Assembly: GCA_033807775.1 (NCBI GenBank)
Contig: CM066314.1
Span: 95,272,929 to 95,336,928 of the forward strand
DNA: 64,000 nucleotides
Source: Saussurea involucrata
Lineage: Eukaryota > Streptophyta > Magnoliopsida > Asterales > Asteraceae
Direction: 5' to 3'
Shown here piece after piece: positions 1 to 12,132 of this stretch (the first letter of the stretch is position 1; each line of letters opens with the position of its first letter). The translations under genes and the position numbers were made by a program. The notes beneath the pieces were generated by a model, which saw only the letters and a list, made by a program, of their open reading frames with translations, made no database searches and was not told where the DNA came from.

Positions 1-1
1 G

Positions 2-1396
2 GATGCACAAGATGTGCACATCAAGATAAATTCACAGATGGATACGCAAGGTCTTGGTTTCTCTGACCTTGCTCCCAATGACGAAAGGAAGAAGACATCT
101 CTGTCCTCTGCCTTTTGTGTTGGGAAAATCCAAGAGGACGTGATATCTGGTAATGCTGTTTTCAAAAGAACCAAAACTTCAGATGCTTTCTCAAAACAAA
201 GAAATCTTGACTTTAGGAACGTCAGCTATGATTCCTCTGATCATCAAAAGGTTTTAAAACCATCCTCAGAATTTATTCTTAATCAATGAAGAGCTAGAAT
301 CATACTTCCTAACTCTGTCAAGGATTTGGATACAAAAGAGATTTTTAACTTCAACTCATTCAAAGGAAAGAAGTCTGTTACTTCTGTGACTGAGTCCTCT
401 GTTGAAATCCCACAGAGCAAACTCAATCCAGAAGCTCCCGTCTTCTCTTCTACCCCTGAATCCATAAGAACATCTTTTGAGGAAGATTTGTTGAAAGTTA
501 TCGAGGAAAATGCTGTTTCAGATTCTTTAAAGCCAAAGTTGAGAAGGTTCAGAACTGTCAAAACAAATATCTCTGGCATACCCATTGAAACGAAAACCTC
601 CGACAGAGCCACTAGAGACTTTCTAGGCTCTGACAGTGACTCTGACTCTGAAGTAGATGAACAGATTTTTTGTGGACAAAAGAAAATTTTACACAAGTTA
701 AAGCAGATACCGATAGAATCTACGGATCTAAAAGACGATGTTTCTTTCTTCAAGAAACAATCAATGTTTATACCGGTAACTGAGTTTAACAACAAAGGTT
801 TTAAAATTCTTGCTTCTAATACAGTAGAAGTGGAGAAGAGAGAGAAAAACAAATGTGTTTTTGTAAACCAAAATGTTCCTCTTGCTTTCAAACCTGTAAA
901 ATTCACACCAGAACAGAAGGGAAAATGGATAGCAAACAACAGATCTATTCCAAATTCTGGTGTAAATCAAAAGGGAAATCCTTTCTGGTCAAATGAGTCT
1001 ATTCCAAAGAGCTTCGTGTCAACAGAGTCTGTTTCTAGGAATAACAGTTTTAAGAAACAGAACCAGGACAGATTGTATGCAAAGACATCTGGTCCTAAAA
1101 TCTTTCAGAATCAAGCTCCATTCAAACAGTTTTTGAATAAAAACAATGTGCATCAGTCATGTTCCATCAACTGCAACTGTATTCAACTGTTACTAAAATT
1201 GCAAAATCATCTGAATGGTCCCCACTGTGTTCTGAATCAGTACGTTCAAAAGAAAAATCCCACGACTGTTCAGAATACACAGAGGAAAACCTCTGGCACA
1301 CCATCACAGTATGGAAAGACCAAAAGAAAGTCTGTCAACCCACCTAAGCCTAATAGGAAAGGACCCATTATGCAATGGGTACCTAAAAGGAACTAA
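2..1396 (+). pseudogene. gag: gag, C-terminal part (element 1)
   Basis: This is the C-terminal part of a copia Gag, the particle protein. The frame is open from base 2, so the start and the expected zinc knuckles lie outside the window. It aligns with the second half of the gag at 17197-20331: a NSQ-GxG-LSS-GK block near the start, then a low-complexity linker. It has one in-frame TGA at 287-289. A Cys/His cluster at about 1150-1232 (C-x4-C-x-C, then H and C) matches the same place in element 2. The protein ends QWVPKRN before TAA at 1394-1396. Pol follows in the same frame after six bases. I cannot see whether the stop at 287 is a real mutation or a sequencing error. Confidence 0.85.
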
Positions 1397-1402
1397 TCTG
1401 TC

Positions 1403-4400
1403 TTGCAGAAACCTCATGTGCAGATCTGGTACTTGGATTCTAGATGCTCCAGGCACATGACGGGGAATAAGGAGCTGTTAACTTCTTTTAAAAACAAGAT
1501 GGGGAGTGCAGTAACCTTCGGAGGAGACAATGGCGGACAGATTAAAGGTTATGGTACATTAGTAAATGGTGGTGTTTCAGTCTCTGAAGTTGCTTATGTT
1601 GAAGGATTAAATCATAATCTTCTCAGTATAAGTCAACTCTGTGATCACGGATTTGATGTCAATTTCAGGAAGAAATTTTGTTCCTTGTTACTTTCCGAGT
1701 CTGGTCAAGAACTTTTAAGAGCTGACAGAAAAGGCAATCTTTACAAAATGAATTTTAAACCAAACCAAAACTCTACAACAGAGAAACTCTGTTTAGTGTC
1801 TTTGAAAAATGAAGATCCCTGGCTCTGGCATAAAAGATTTGCCCATTTGAACTTTCAAAACCTTGACAAGCTCGTGAAACTGAAACTAGTAAAAGGACTA
1901 CCTTCTCTGAAGTTTGATAAAGACCATCTCTGTTCTGCTTGTGAACTGGGTAAGATGAAAAGATCTTCACATAGAACAAAGAGTGATCATAGTTGTCCCA
2001 GACCTTTGCATATGCTTCACGTGGATCTATGTGGTCCAATCTCCGTGCAAAGTCTGTCGGGCAAGAAGTATATCCTTGTTTTAATTGATGAATATTCTAG
2101 ATATACTTGGATTGAGTTCATCAGAGTAAAATCTGATGTCCCAGAAATTTTGATAAGTTTGTTGAGAAGGATACAGGTTCTGTTAGGATTAAAAGTGCAA
2201 AAGTTGAGATGTGATAATGGGACAGAATTCAAGAATGACAAAATTGATACCTACCTATCAGAGGAAGGTATTTCCCAGAACTTTTCAGCTGCAAGAACTC
2301 CACAACAAAATGGAGTTGTGGTAAGAAAGAACAGAACGCTGGTAGAAGCCGCCAGAACCATGTTGGCTGGCTCTGTCCTTCCAATAAACTTCTAGGCAGA
2401 AGCAGTCTCAACAACCTGTTTTACCCAAAACAGAGCTGTGATAGTAAAGAGATTTAAGAAGACTCCTTATGAACTCATCAACAATAGAAGACCAAACGTG
2501 AATGACAGAGATCAGCTGGGAAAGTTTGATAAGAAAGCAGACGAAGGAATCTTTATTGGTTATTCCTTAACCTCTAAAGCCTACAGAGTCTACAACTCCA
2601 GATGTCGGGTCATTCAAGAAAGTGTAAACGTGTCCTTTGATGAAAGCACATCGAGCTCCTCTGATCGTAAATCAACAGAGGGGACAAAGACAGAACAGAA
2701 AAAGACAAGTTCTTCAAAGACAAGGGAATAAGATATCAATCTCATGTTCAACGAGGAGATCAAGCTCAGAACTCATCAGAACAGAATCTGACAGGTACAT
2801 CTCTCACTGGTCCCTCTAATATTTCACCATCTACTTCTCTGTCTACAGGAGTGATACAGAGAAATGAGGAACCACATCAGAATGAGAGAGGACCTGAACA
2901 AGAGCCATCATCACCTTTGCTAACTAATATTGGCAAATACTCCTTGTTTGAAAGCTCACCTTCACAGAGCCCTGTTAATGACTCTCAGAGCAATGAGGCC
3001 ACTCTCCAAAGTCGCGGGCCACAGAGCCCTGGTCCCAATCAATAGAGCTCTGATGCTGAAGTTCGTCTTTTCACATCAGAAGCACAAACCCCGCCTGTTG
3101 TACATGCTCCCATGACACGATGGACAAAGGATCATCCTCATCATCTTATCATTGGTGCTGCTGAAGATGGTGTGAAGACAAGATCAGCCACAATCAATGA
3201 AGCCTTCTTTGTAAATTTTTTAAGCATGATTGAGCCGAAGAAGATTTCTGAAGCCCTAGAGGACCCAAATTGGATCGAAGCTATGCAATAAGAGCTTCTG
3301 GAATTCGAAAGAAATAAAGTTTGGTCCTTGGTTCCACTCCCAAAAGGCAAAACGGCCATTGGAACCAAGTGGGTGTTTAGAAACAAAAAGGATGAAGATG
3401 GGAGTATCATCAGAAACAAAGCCCGTCTGGTTGCAAAGGGATACAGACAGGAAGAAGGAATTGACTATGACGAAACCTTTGCACCTGTGGCTAGGCTAGA
3501 AGCCATCAGAATCTTCCTAGCCTATGCTGCTCATAAGGGTTTTAAGGTCTACCAAATGGATGTCAAGTCTGCCTTTTTGAATGGCAAACTGGAAGAAGAA
3601 GTTTATGTCCAGCAACCACCTGGTTTTGAATGTTTAGAGTTTCCAGACCACGTTTACAAGTTAGACAAAGCTCTGTACGGCCTTAAGCAAGCTCCCAGAG
3701 CCTGGTATGAAACTCTGTCCAAATTTCTGTTGGTCAATCACTTCGAGAAAGGTATAGTCGATAAAACTCTATTCTTTAGAAGATATAAGAATGATATACT
3801 TCTGGTACAAATATATGTTGATGATATTATCTTTGGGTCTACAAGGCAGGAGTACTGTGATAAGTTTGAAAGTTTAATGAAAAGCGAATTCAAAATGAGC
3901 ATGATGGGAGAACTTTCTTTCTTCCTTGGTTTACAAGTTAAACAATCAGACAGAGGGACTTTCATAAGTCAGTCTAAGTACATCTCTGATATGTTGAAAA
4001 AGTATAAGCTCAATGATTCAAAACCAATGAAAACTCCTATTGCCACTGGAGTTAAGCTTGACTCTGATCTTAATGGTGAACCAACAAATGTCAAGTACTA
4101 CAGAGGCATGATAGGGTCACTTCTGTACTTAACTGCCAGCATACCTGATATAATGTTTGCAACCTGTCTCTGTGCCAGATTTCAAGCAAATCCTACAGAA
4201 ACTCATTTAACAGCTGTCAAGCGTATCTTTAAATATCTGAAAGGGACTCAATTTTTGGGTCTCTGGTATCCTCTTAACTCTGGTTTCGAGCTTGTAGCAT
4301 ATACAGATTCAGACTATGGAGGATGCAAGAATGACAGAAAGAGTACTTCTGGTAGCTGCCAACTGCTTGGAGAAAAGTTGGTGAGTTGGACATCCAAGAA

Positions 4401-4761
4401 ACAGAACTGTGTTTCAACCTCTACTGCAGAAGCAGAATATGTTGCTGTTGCTAGTTGTTGCTCTCAAGTGATATGGATAAAAACACAACTCAAAGATTAT
4501 GGCTTGGAGTATGGTAAAATTCCTATTCTATGCGACTCCAAGAGTGCCATTGCCATAACAGCCAATCCAGTTCAACACTCGAAAACTAAGCACATCGACA
4601 TAAGGTACCACTTCATAAAGGATCATGTTGAAAAAGGGACTATTGAAATGTATTTTGTTTCAACTGATCTTCAGCTTGCTGACTTGGTTACAAAAGCCCT
4701 TGATGAAAGGAGGTTTAGCTTCTTAATCAGCAAACTGGGTATGCTGAACTTATCCTCCTAA
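1403..4761 (+). pseudogene. pol: pol: protease, integrase, reverse transcriptase, RNase H (element 1, broken)
   Basis: This is a copia pol. The start reads LQKPHVQIWYLDS; the protease motif is LDSR, where the family has LDSG. Next come the pre-integrase HHCC region, the integrase core ([15 protein letters not shown]), RT with YVDD at 3814-3825, and RNase H (TDSDYGG, TAEAEY, CDSKSA), ending at 4761. Breaks: the third catalytic residue of DD35E is Val (GTA, 2321-2323) where element 2 has Glu; TAG at 2393-2395; a short in-frame loss near 2497 that removes the FGC block; a frame change at about 2720-2850; TAG at 3043-3045; and TAA at 3289-3291. The RT-RNase H half (3328-4761) is still one open frame. 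It cannot make an active polyprotein. Confidence 0.92.
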
Positions 4762-5450
4762 CTTTGTTCAACTCAACAGAGCCTCTGATGATCCTACCAG
4801 AGCTCTGTCAAACAGTTGGGTAGGATAGTTCAACCGAGCTTCTGTTGTTCACCAGAACTATGTCAAGCATACTTTTTCAACACGCTTTCGGTGAACAATC
4901 TGTTTGTATATAAAATTTTGTTTATACAAAAGTTTTTTTTTTTGGATTTAAGCTCAATTTTCTAGGGGGAGCTTAAAAGAAGGATAATGCATAGTTTTAG
5001 GGGGAGCAAGTCAGTACTTATATTTCCAAATCCAAATTGACTTTGCTTTTTTTTTATCATTGACAAATCTTTTTGAAGAAAGAGGGAAAACCTGTTCTGA
5101 TGAAAATCCTTTGATAAAGTCAAGAACCCAACAGAACTCTGATAGTTCACCAGAGCCTCTGTTGTTTCTCACCAGAACTCTGTGAATTTTTTCAAAGTCA
5201 GTTCTGTTATTGTTCTTTGACCATTTCCTCATCAGATACAGAATTTTAATTTTTTTTTTGGGATAAGGTAAAGGGGTCACTCATCAGAAGCAAAAACTTG
5301 CAAAGCTCGAACAAAACTCTGTCAGTTTTATGCCACGTCATCAGAAGTAACGTCATCAGAGGTGCGGGTTATTTCTAAGCGTCAACCACTTGTTACCCAC
5401 ACATCTCTAACCGCGACGGTTTACTTGCACAAAAGTGGTCAGAACAAATC
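4762..5450 (+). other. Spacer between pol and env-like ORF with two PPT-like motifs
   Basis: No gene is visible. Two purine motifs, AGGGGGAGC at 4964-4972 and TAGGGGGAGC at 4998-5007, copy the core of the PPT before the 3' LTR at 9854. Palindrome-like CAGAG/CTCTG words are frequent here (for example 4779-4815 and 5134-5170). Confidence 0.6.
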
Positions 5451-5586
5451 CACGTGGCACCCTCTAATTGAAAGCTAAACCACTAGCTGTCCCCACGATA
5501 CATAATTCAGGCCACTCCACCTTCTGACACTCGAGTGCCTACAGTATCTACGGCGATTACCCAGCCACAAGTTCTGACTATAAATA
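5451..5586 (+). promoter_or_regulatory. Promoter-like block upstream of env-like ORF (element 1)
   Basis: A G-box CACGTG at 5451-5456 is followed by TATAAATA at 5579-5586, which lies 105 bases before the ATG of the env-like ORF at 5691. The 3' LTR of the same element has the same pair (CACGTG at 10164, TATAAA at 10214). Promoter activity is inferred from these motifs and their position only. Confidence 0.45.
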
Positions 5587-5690
5587 TCCATAACCTTGAC
5601 CCATTTCTTTTCTAAACTTCCTAAACCTTTCACCTTTCCCTCTTTTATTTAAATCCTCAGTGTTCTTCAAGAAAACCCAAACCTGCAACA

Positions 5691-8600
5691 ATGGCGGAAC
5701 CCCAAAACTCTGCTGATTCAAGCCGAATAGAACCCACCGATGATATCATTGTTCTTCCATACGAGTTTGCTGACAACAACTACAGATTCGATCCAACTCC
5801 AGGACTCTATCTACCCCTGTATCACGTTTTCATTGAGTTCTTTAGAAACTCTGACATCTTAAGAGCCCTAACAGAGTTCGATGACCACCTTCCAGCGATC
5901 TATGTTCAACAATGGTGGACCACATGCCAATACATCGAAGAACAAGACGGGATAGTTGGGAGCGTCAACGCGAGTAATGGAGGAGCGGGAACAATCCGCA
6001 TTAGAGCAAGTACCTTAAGAATAATCTTCCGAATGAAAACCAAACGACAGCTAGGAATAGACGCCTATGAGAAACCACCAAAAACAGTTGTTCTTCTTGA
6101 TTTCATGAAGTTTCTGGGTTACAACAAGGATCTGAATAGGATTGGAGAGTTCAAGCAACAGAATCTACCCACTATGTGGAATTTCATGTTCTCCACCTTA
6201 AACAGAACCCTTACCAGCAAATCTGGTAGTCAAGACCAAGCCACAACAGAAATCCTACAAATCATGTATGGATTGTTCTTCAATCGAAACTTTGACTACG
6301 CCAGCATTCTCTACAACGATCTTCTTACGGCTGTAAACACAAAAACCTCATCCATCACAAGAGGAGGAGTCGTTGGATCTCACAAGTTCTTGAAGATGAT
6401 CAAGTTTCCACGCCTTATCAGTCTGGTAATCAGAAGAGCCTTCGACAGACTAGAACTAACTCACCAGGGTCGCTCAACACCTGTTTGGACGATGTCAAAA
6501 TTCCTCCCCACCACTTCTGGCGAATACCCCTTCATAAGAAGAATTCCAGGTACAATGCTTGCTCTTATCGCCCCTGACCACATCTTTATCCAAAACTATC
6601 AGAGTGCTGCTCAACCTCAAGAACTTGAGGTGAGAACCCTAGCATACTTAGGATCTGAGCCTTCCTTGGAGAGCTTGAGTGAGGAGATTGGTGAGGAAAT
6701 TAACAGACCAGAGGCAAGAGTACCCGAAGTGGGGTCTTCCTCTAGAAGAGAGGAAGTAGAGGACAGAGCATCTCTTAGAGAGGTTGTCCATGAGGAAGTA
6801 CAAGAAACACCAGAGGTAGAAACTATCTCTTCTGATAGTGATGAGCAAGAGGGAAACATTAGAGAGAATCCAGAGAGTTCTACAGCCATAGGAGCCGAGG
6901 ATTATGAGAGAATAGAAAAAAGATGCTCAACAGAGCACATCTGAGGGTAACCTTAACCAAAATCCCAGTGCTTCCACACAATCTAATCCTGGTGATCAAG
7001 ACCAAAGGATTATTGAAACAGAGGTGAACACCTCGAACCCCAACCAGCCAATACCATCAGAGGCACCTCTTCATGCCTCTGGTACGCACGAAACCGGGGA
7101 AACTATCTTTGGTAGTGATGTTCATTCGCCCCAGAACATCAATAGGTCACCTCCACACGATGATGCCTCTGTGGCTCATTTAGACTCCACACAAAATAGA
7201 CCAGAGATCTTTGTAATCTCACGTAGGATTTGTCCGACTCAGGGACAATGGGAGACCATAGTAGAACAAGGGAAGACATTGCTTGATCCAAATGCTTCTC
7301 ATCACACCAGATTTCCTTCTTCAGAACCTGAGCTGGAAGAGGAAACTTTGGCCAGAACACCTGTAGTTGTTTACCCTCAAAGGGAACATCAAGGATCAGG
7401 TGGAAGTCCTCCAAGACCCAACATCAACACAACTCTTGACGGAGGCGCCTCTGAACTCGAGGCAGAATTGGATCCATGTGTTGGAACCAAGGAGACCCCC
7501 GTTGACACTATCAAAAGAGCATAGTTTGAAAGCTTCTGTGACAGTATCAACAACTCTTTGAATGAGTATAAACTTATCAATGAACAAAAGGAGGAGCTGA
7601 TCCGCAAGGAAAATGCTTCTCTTTGGGAAGAACTGCTGAACATCTCAAACAAGCATGCTGAAATGACTCGAAAATATGCCGAAGCTGAAGCACTCAGAAC
7701 AGAGTCTGAACGGGTCAGAGGAGAAGAGATTGGAAAGCTGACAACAGAGATAGCCGACCTAAGATCAATCAGATCAGAGGAAGTTAAAAGGACTTCGACA
7801 GATCTTGCCGAGCTAAAGCGACTCATAACAGAGAACCACACAGCGCAGATGAACAGAACCCTTCCCATCCCCACGGTTATTCTTTCAGAATCTAACGTCA
7901 GAACCTTGACAGAGATAATTACCAACTCTGTTAAGGAATCCATAAAAGAAGCAACCACCTCATCTGCTACTCCACTCAACATCTCCAGCCCTAAGCCAAA
8001 TGACCTACCCATGACAGTTGGACAAATGGTAGAAAATCAATTCTTAGCCGAATGATGACGATCTCATCAAAATTTGTAATGAAAGCTAAGGCATCAGAAC
8101 AACATGTGAAAGCGTCTCTTGATACTCACAAGGTTAACTTCAAGGCTCAAGTAGAAGAGATCAGAGGTGCTGCAACAGAGGTAGAAGATGTGATGACAAA
8201 GGCAGCCTCAAACTTTACTGATATTATTTTACAGGCTACCTCTACATCAAAAAGACCTGCAGAAGAAGCACCCACAGACGAACCATCAAGCAAGAGACAC
8301 AAAGCTGGTCTGAAGTTTGTTGTTCAGTCCTCACCAGAAGCTCGAATTGACGATTCTGACGATGATGATGACTTTGAAGATGCTCAAGAAGGACAATCAG
8401 ACAATCAACAGGGTGAGTCCTCAGAACAACACAAGGGGGAGAAGGAGAAGGAAAAGGGGGAAAAGGAGAAGGAGAAAGAGAAGGAAAAGGGGGAAAAGGA
8501 GAAGGAGAAAGACAAGGAGAAGGAGAAAGAGAAAGAGAAGGAGAAAGAGAAAGAGGTTGAAAAAGAAAGAGAAGCCAGGGGTAAAGGGAAAATCACAGAA

Positions 8601-9728
8601 GCAACTGAGGAAGAGACTACAGAAGGAGAAAAGGGGATAACAGAGGAAATCATGATAGATATGACTAAAGTGGCATTTGACTACATGTTAAAAAACAGAG
8701 TCATCAAACTGACAGAAGAGTCAACACAAGAACCACCAAAGATCATCTGCCTAGATACCCCTCCTACTTCTCCAACAAAAGAACCAGAGAGGACAGACCC
8801 ATCCTCTGCTGAAGGACAAATAAGTCAAGCCCAACCTCAAGCTACTCAGAAATCTGCTCATATCGACACTCTTATGGCAGAAACCCATGATGACCCAAAC
8901 CCAACAGTAACAGAACAGAACCCAGAAACCTCTACCTTTCATACCGAAAAACCTGCCTTAGAAACGGTATTTGCATTTCTATATGCTGACAGAGACATCA
9001 TCCCTGTAAATACCGTACCCATTAACCCATACCTCAACCCAATCAGAATAAACACAATTTCTGATGCAAGGCTAAAGTTCATCCAAACCAAGTCAAATCA
9101 GAACAGAGCCATCAATATAAACTTCGGTATCCGCAGAATTCTGGACATTAAGCACAAGAAGTTTCAACACGACATGGTCAAATACCATGAGTATACTGTG
9201 GAATCAACAGAAGGCAGAAATGAAATCTTCAATGACAATGATCTCGTCCTTCTGAACCCATATGACCTGATCTTACTCCACGCATATTGCTTGAACTTTT
9301 CAGAAAGATACACACCAGCCAGAACTGCACTACCAGAAGTCAGATTTGCTATGCAAGAGCACATCAATCTCAGAATACAGATTGATTATCAGCTAGGCAT
9401 AGAGTTTGAAGTAGAGAAACTAGCGATTGCACCACTAAATGAAAACCTTGAGGGTTATGGCCATCACAGAACTGGAACCGTAGTAGAAGATCCTCCAGTC
9501 TTTATCTGCCGACAGAAGGGCATAAAGAAGGCCATCAGAGCAGCTGAAACCCACAAATACTCAAGTGAGTCGCTAGTATACCTCAAGAACATAATCCAAG
9601 ATCTCCCAAGAAACAAGTGTCCAGAAGAACAGCAGAAACTCTTCATCGACCAGATTGATCTGATGCTGGACTTTCGTACTCTAATCAGAAGATTCGATAG
9701 AATTCTTAGCGGAGATGATTATGCTTAA
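5691..9728 (+). pseudogene. env-like (additional) ORF, element 1, broken
   Basis: This is the long extra ORF typical of Sireviruses; its function is unknown. It starts at ATG 5691 (MAEPQNSAD). An N-terminal globular region of about 310 residues (YVQQWW, IMYGLFFNRNFDYASILYNDL) matches the same region in element 2. An acidic Ser/Glu-rich stretch follows, then a heptad-like segment at about 7560-7850, a (Lys-Glu)n tract at about 8433-8556, and a conserved C-terminal domain from about 8970. Breaks: a frame change after about 6910 (an A run sits there), TAG at 7522-7524, and a frame change at about 8050. I see no signal peptide or hydrophobic span, so 'envelope' is a historical label. Basic clusters suggest a nuclear or nucleic-acid-linked role, which is inference. 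Confidence 0.75.
8433..8556 (+). repeat. Homopurine tract encoding (Lys-Glu)n
   Basis: Bases 8433-8512 are 80 purines without a break. After one C at 8513, another 43 purines run to 8556. The tract is built from AAGGAG, AAAGAG and AAGGGGG units and encodes alternating Lys/Glu with a few Gly. It contains PPT-like AAGGGGGAGA at its start. Confidence 0.9.
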
Positions 9729-9853
9729 ATGTACTGATCTTTTAAATCTCAATGTAATATTCCAAAAGATTAGTGCAAGGCTTCGACAGAGGTAAAAGTT
9801 CTCTGTTCTTTTGTTTAATCTCTTGTCAATTGTAAATTTTTATTTTCAATACT
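9729..9853 (+). other. 3' untranslated spacer of element 1
   Basis: AT-rich spacer between the env-like stop and the PPT; nothing else is visible. Confidence 0.5.
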
Positions 9854-9864
9854 TAGGGGGAGAT
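9854..9864 (+). other. Polypurine tract, element 1
   Basis: TAGGGGGAGAT directly precedes the TG of the 3' LTR. It is the plus-strand primer site for reverse transcription and matches the PPTs at 10975 and 30434. Confidence 0.85.
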
Positions 9865-10557
9865 TGTTGGCCCCAAGTATCTGTTATGTAAAAGTATTGA
9901 AAATAGTTCAAGTCAGAAGACCAACAAAGATCAGACAGAAGATTCGGAAGAAGTTCAAGTCAGAAGACCAACAGAGCTCAACAGAGCTCTGTCGAAGACT
10001 TCCAACAGAAGAACAAGTGTTTAACAGAAGACCAACAGAGCTCTTGCGAAAGAGCTCTGGTGAAGTGAAGACCTCTGTCAGCCTAAGTCTCGTAGGAAAT
10101 CCCAAGTGTTAGACAAGTGTCCATACTTTCCACGTATGCCCTACAAATAGGAGACACACTTTCCACGTGTCATTTTAGGGTACGATAGTACACTGCCTTC
10201 ACTTTTCCAGGGCTATAAACAGAGAGGTAGTGGAACAAACAATTGAAAGCTTTGGGAAGAGTAGTTTTTCCACAATTCTTTAAGCACACACTGCAGCAAT
10301 CCCGAGCACTACCTCCGTACGATATTGTTGTCCTATGAGATTTCCGAACACACTTGAACATGTTCTTGGTGTGATTCATTATCAATATATAAGCAACTTT
10401 TATATCTGATCCTGTTATCATTTTACTGTTCAATATTTGATTCTCATAGTTCATTTATCGTTTACACAATCACTCATTTTAATTGCTTTATTTAATATGC
10501 TTCCGCTGTCTATTTCACTACCATTAATATGATACAAAGTGAATATGAGAACCTACA
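9865..10557 (+). repeat. 3' LTR of element 1
   Basis: The LTR starts TGTTGGCC after the PPT. I place its end at CTACA (10557), because the last 20 bases align with the LTR end of element 2 (GTGAAT...CA). It holds CACGTG at 10164-10169 and TATAAA at 10214-10219. There is no second LTR in the window for comparison, so the 3' end is less certain than the 5' end. Confidence 0.75.
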
Positions 10558-11242
10558 AAACCCGTTAAAGCTCATAGACAAGTTCATAATCAAAGACTGA
10601 AGATATTTCTCAAAGATGCAAAGATTCGTGCTACGATGTTTCAAAGATTTGTGTTACAAAGATCGGTGATTCGAAGATTCAAGAAGATGAAGATTTTGTT
10701 TTTGAAGACTTTGACCAACACCGCAAAGATGTGAAGTTTGTGTTTCAAGACCTTGATGACTATTTGACTTTGAAGATCCAGTTGAAGTTTAAATCAGTCA
10801 AATTGGATTTCTGAAGACAATGCTTATTTTGAAGATTCTTCATAGTTATTATTTTTCGAAGATTGATCTTCTTTCAAAGCGAAGAGGAAGATTGTTCAAG
10901 TGCTAAAGTGTTGAAGATCTGAGTATACAAAGAGCTGAAGACTATCGTCGTCAATTTTTTAAATCTTGAATCCATAGGGGGAGATTGTTAGTGCGTAAAA
11001 TGTATTCAAGTTTTTTATGTAATTGTATTAATGGTAAAGTGTCAAATGTATTTGTCAAAGTCAAAGTAAGGGTGTTAAAGGGTCAAAGTCAAGATATTAA
11101 GTGAGTTAGTCAAAGTGTATAAATAGGATTTGTAAAGAGTTGTAATTGTGGAAGTCATTCATACGTGTGTAATTGAGAAATAGAGGGATGACTTTCTAGA
11201 GATAGGTTTTAGAGAGAGAAAGTGGATCTCAATCCTAATCTT
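10558..11242 (+). mobile_element. A-family element fragment (3' internal end, PPT and LTR start)
   Basis: Bases 10558-10974 are rich in GAAGAT/CAAAGA words and match, in inverse orientation, the internal 3' end of the composite at 55079-55650. A PPT (TAGGGGGAGAT, 10975-10985) and an LTR start follow. It is broken on the left by element 1 and on the right at about 11242, where minus-strand gag sequence begins. No ORF is present. Confidence 0.7.
10986..11242 (+). repeat. Partial A-family LTR
   Basis: It starts TGTTAGTGCG after the PPT and carries the repeated GTCAAAGTCAAAG words and ATAAATAGGA of the A LTR (63356-63691, opposite strand). It stops about 80 bases short of a full LTR. Confidence 0.7.
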
Positions 11243-11839
11243 AGACAACTGGAGCCACTCATCATTCAGGCTCTTTAGAAACATGACGTTATTTTCTTCC
11301 GAGGTTCTGTGAATGCCAGACTTTCTACATTTGTTTATGAGAGAGTTGAACCTGTCGTACGTCGTTTGCTGAGATCCTGTTGCAGAGGCTCTGAAGGCAT
11401 GATATTCATTTATGTATTGTGCCCTTCGGTTCTTCTGCGTTTTAGCACCCCCTTCCAACTGTCTTTCTAATTCTTTCCAAAGATCGTGCGCTGTTTCGCA
11501 TGCATCTAAGGATTGAAAAAGTTCGTTGGGGATAGGCACGATCAATATTCTTTTTGTTTTCTGTGCAACTTCATCTTCTGCCCTATCTTCATCTGACCAT
11601 TCTCCTTTTGGCTTAGGTCTTTGACGTTAAGGGATTTCAAGAGATTCAGCAGTAGCTGGTACTTGTGGTACTATTATCATGGGAACTTGAGGAGGGTTGT
11701 AAAGATATTGTACGAGAGTTTTTTTAGTAACCTCAAAGAAATGGATCATTCTTATCTTCCATTGAGGATACTCATCTCGAAGGAGAGTAGGAGGCTTGGT
11801 TAGTGAACCAGCAGCGAAAAAGTTATTTGTATTTGTCAT
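11243..11839 (-). pseudogene. gag: gag N-terminal fragment (minus strand)
   Basis: It starts at ATG 11839 ([18 protein letters not shown]), nearly the same start as the gag at 17197. It covers about 200 residues of the copia Gag capsid-like (UBN2-type) region, with [16 protein letters not shown] and [12 protein letters not shown]. One in-frame TAA at 11627-11629 replaces a Glu codon of element 2. Homology ends after EWLQLS at about 11243, where the A-family LTR starts. The remaining 3' two-thirds of gag and all of pol are absent. Confidence 0.88.
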
Positions 11840-12118
11840 TGTAAGAGTTTCGAAGGTTCTGAAAAGATAATATGACGAAAGAGTATGAGTCTGCTGATCT
11901 GGAAGGTTTTCTGGGTTTTAACAGTTCCCAGAGTGCACTTTAATGGAGTTTTAACCTGGAAAAAAATAGTTTCTTTTAAGAATACCACTTTCGAATAAAT
12001 CGAAAAATGATAGGAAAACAGAAACTTTTTAACGAAATGAAGAACAGGTTAAAACAGAATGATGTCTATAACAAATCTTGTAACAAAGAGGATCACTTGA
12101 TATTAAAAATCAAGGAAG

Positions 12119-12130
12119 GCTCTGATACCA
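12119..12130 (-). other. Primer binding site (tRNA-Met), minus strand
   Basis: The minus strand reads TGGTATCAGAGC, two bases from the LTR end at 12133. It is complementary to the 3' end of initiator tRNA-Met, the usual copia primer. Confidence 0.9.
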
Positions 12131-12132
12131 AT

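Larger units (their letters stand above)
1..10557 (+). mobile_element. Element 1: Sirevirus-type Ty1/copia retrotransposon, 5' part outside window, decayed
   Basis: Order on the plus strand is gag tail, pol (protease, integrase, RT, RNase H), a 0.9 kb spacer, a long env-like ORF, PPT and 3' LTR. This is the Sirevirus layout. The 5' LTR, primer site and first half of gag lie before the window, so the target duplication cannot be checked. Several stops, frame changes and lost catalytic residues show that it is inactive. Its 3' LTR abuts A-family sequence at 10558, so it probably inserted into that older element. It is a distant cousin of element 2 (16200-31270), with which it shares gene order and many short CAGAG/CTCTG words. 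Confidence 0.9.

Noticed and set aside
283..939. 218-codon minus-strand frame
   Set aside because: Antisense to the gag tail of element 1; no motif and no relative elsewhere in the window.
7389..8012. 207-codon minus-strand frame
   Set aside because: Antisense to the env-like ORF; its Ser/Leu-rich content mirrors Glu/Lys-rich codons on the other strand.
12119..12130. tRNA-like match
   Set aside because: Only 12 bases complementary to a tRNA 3' end; these are primer sites, not tRNA genes. The same applies at 17029, 45769, 61475 and 63342.
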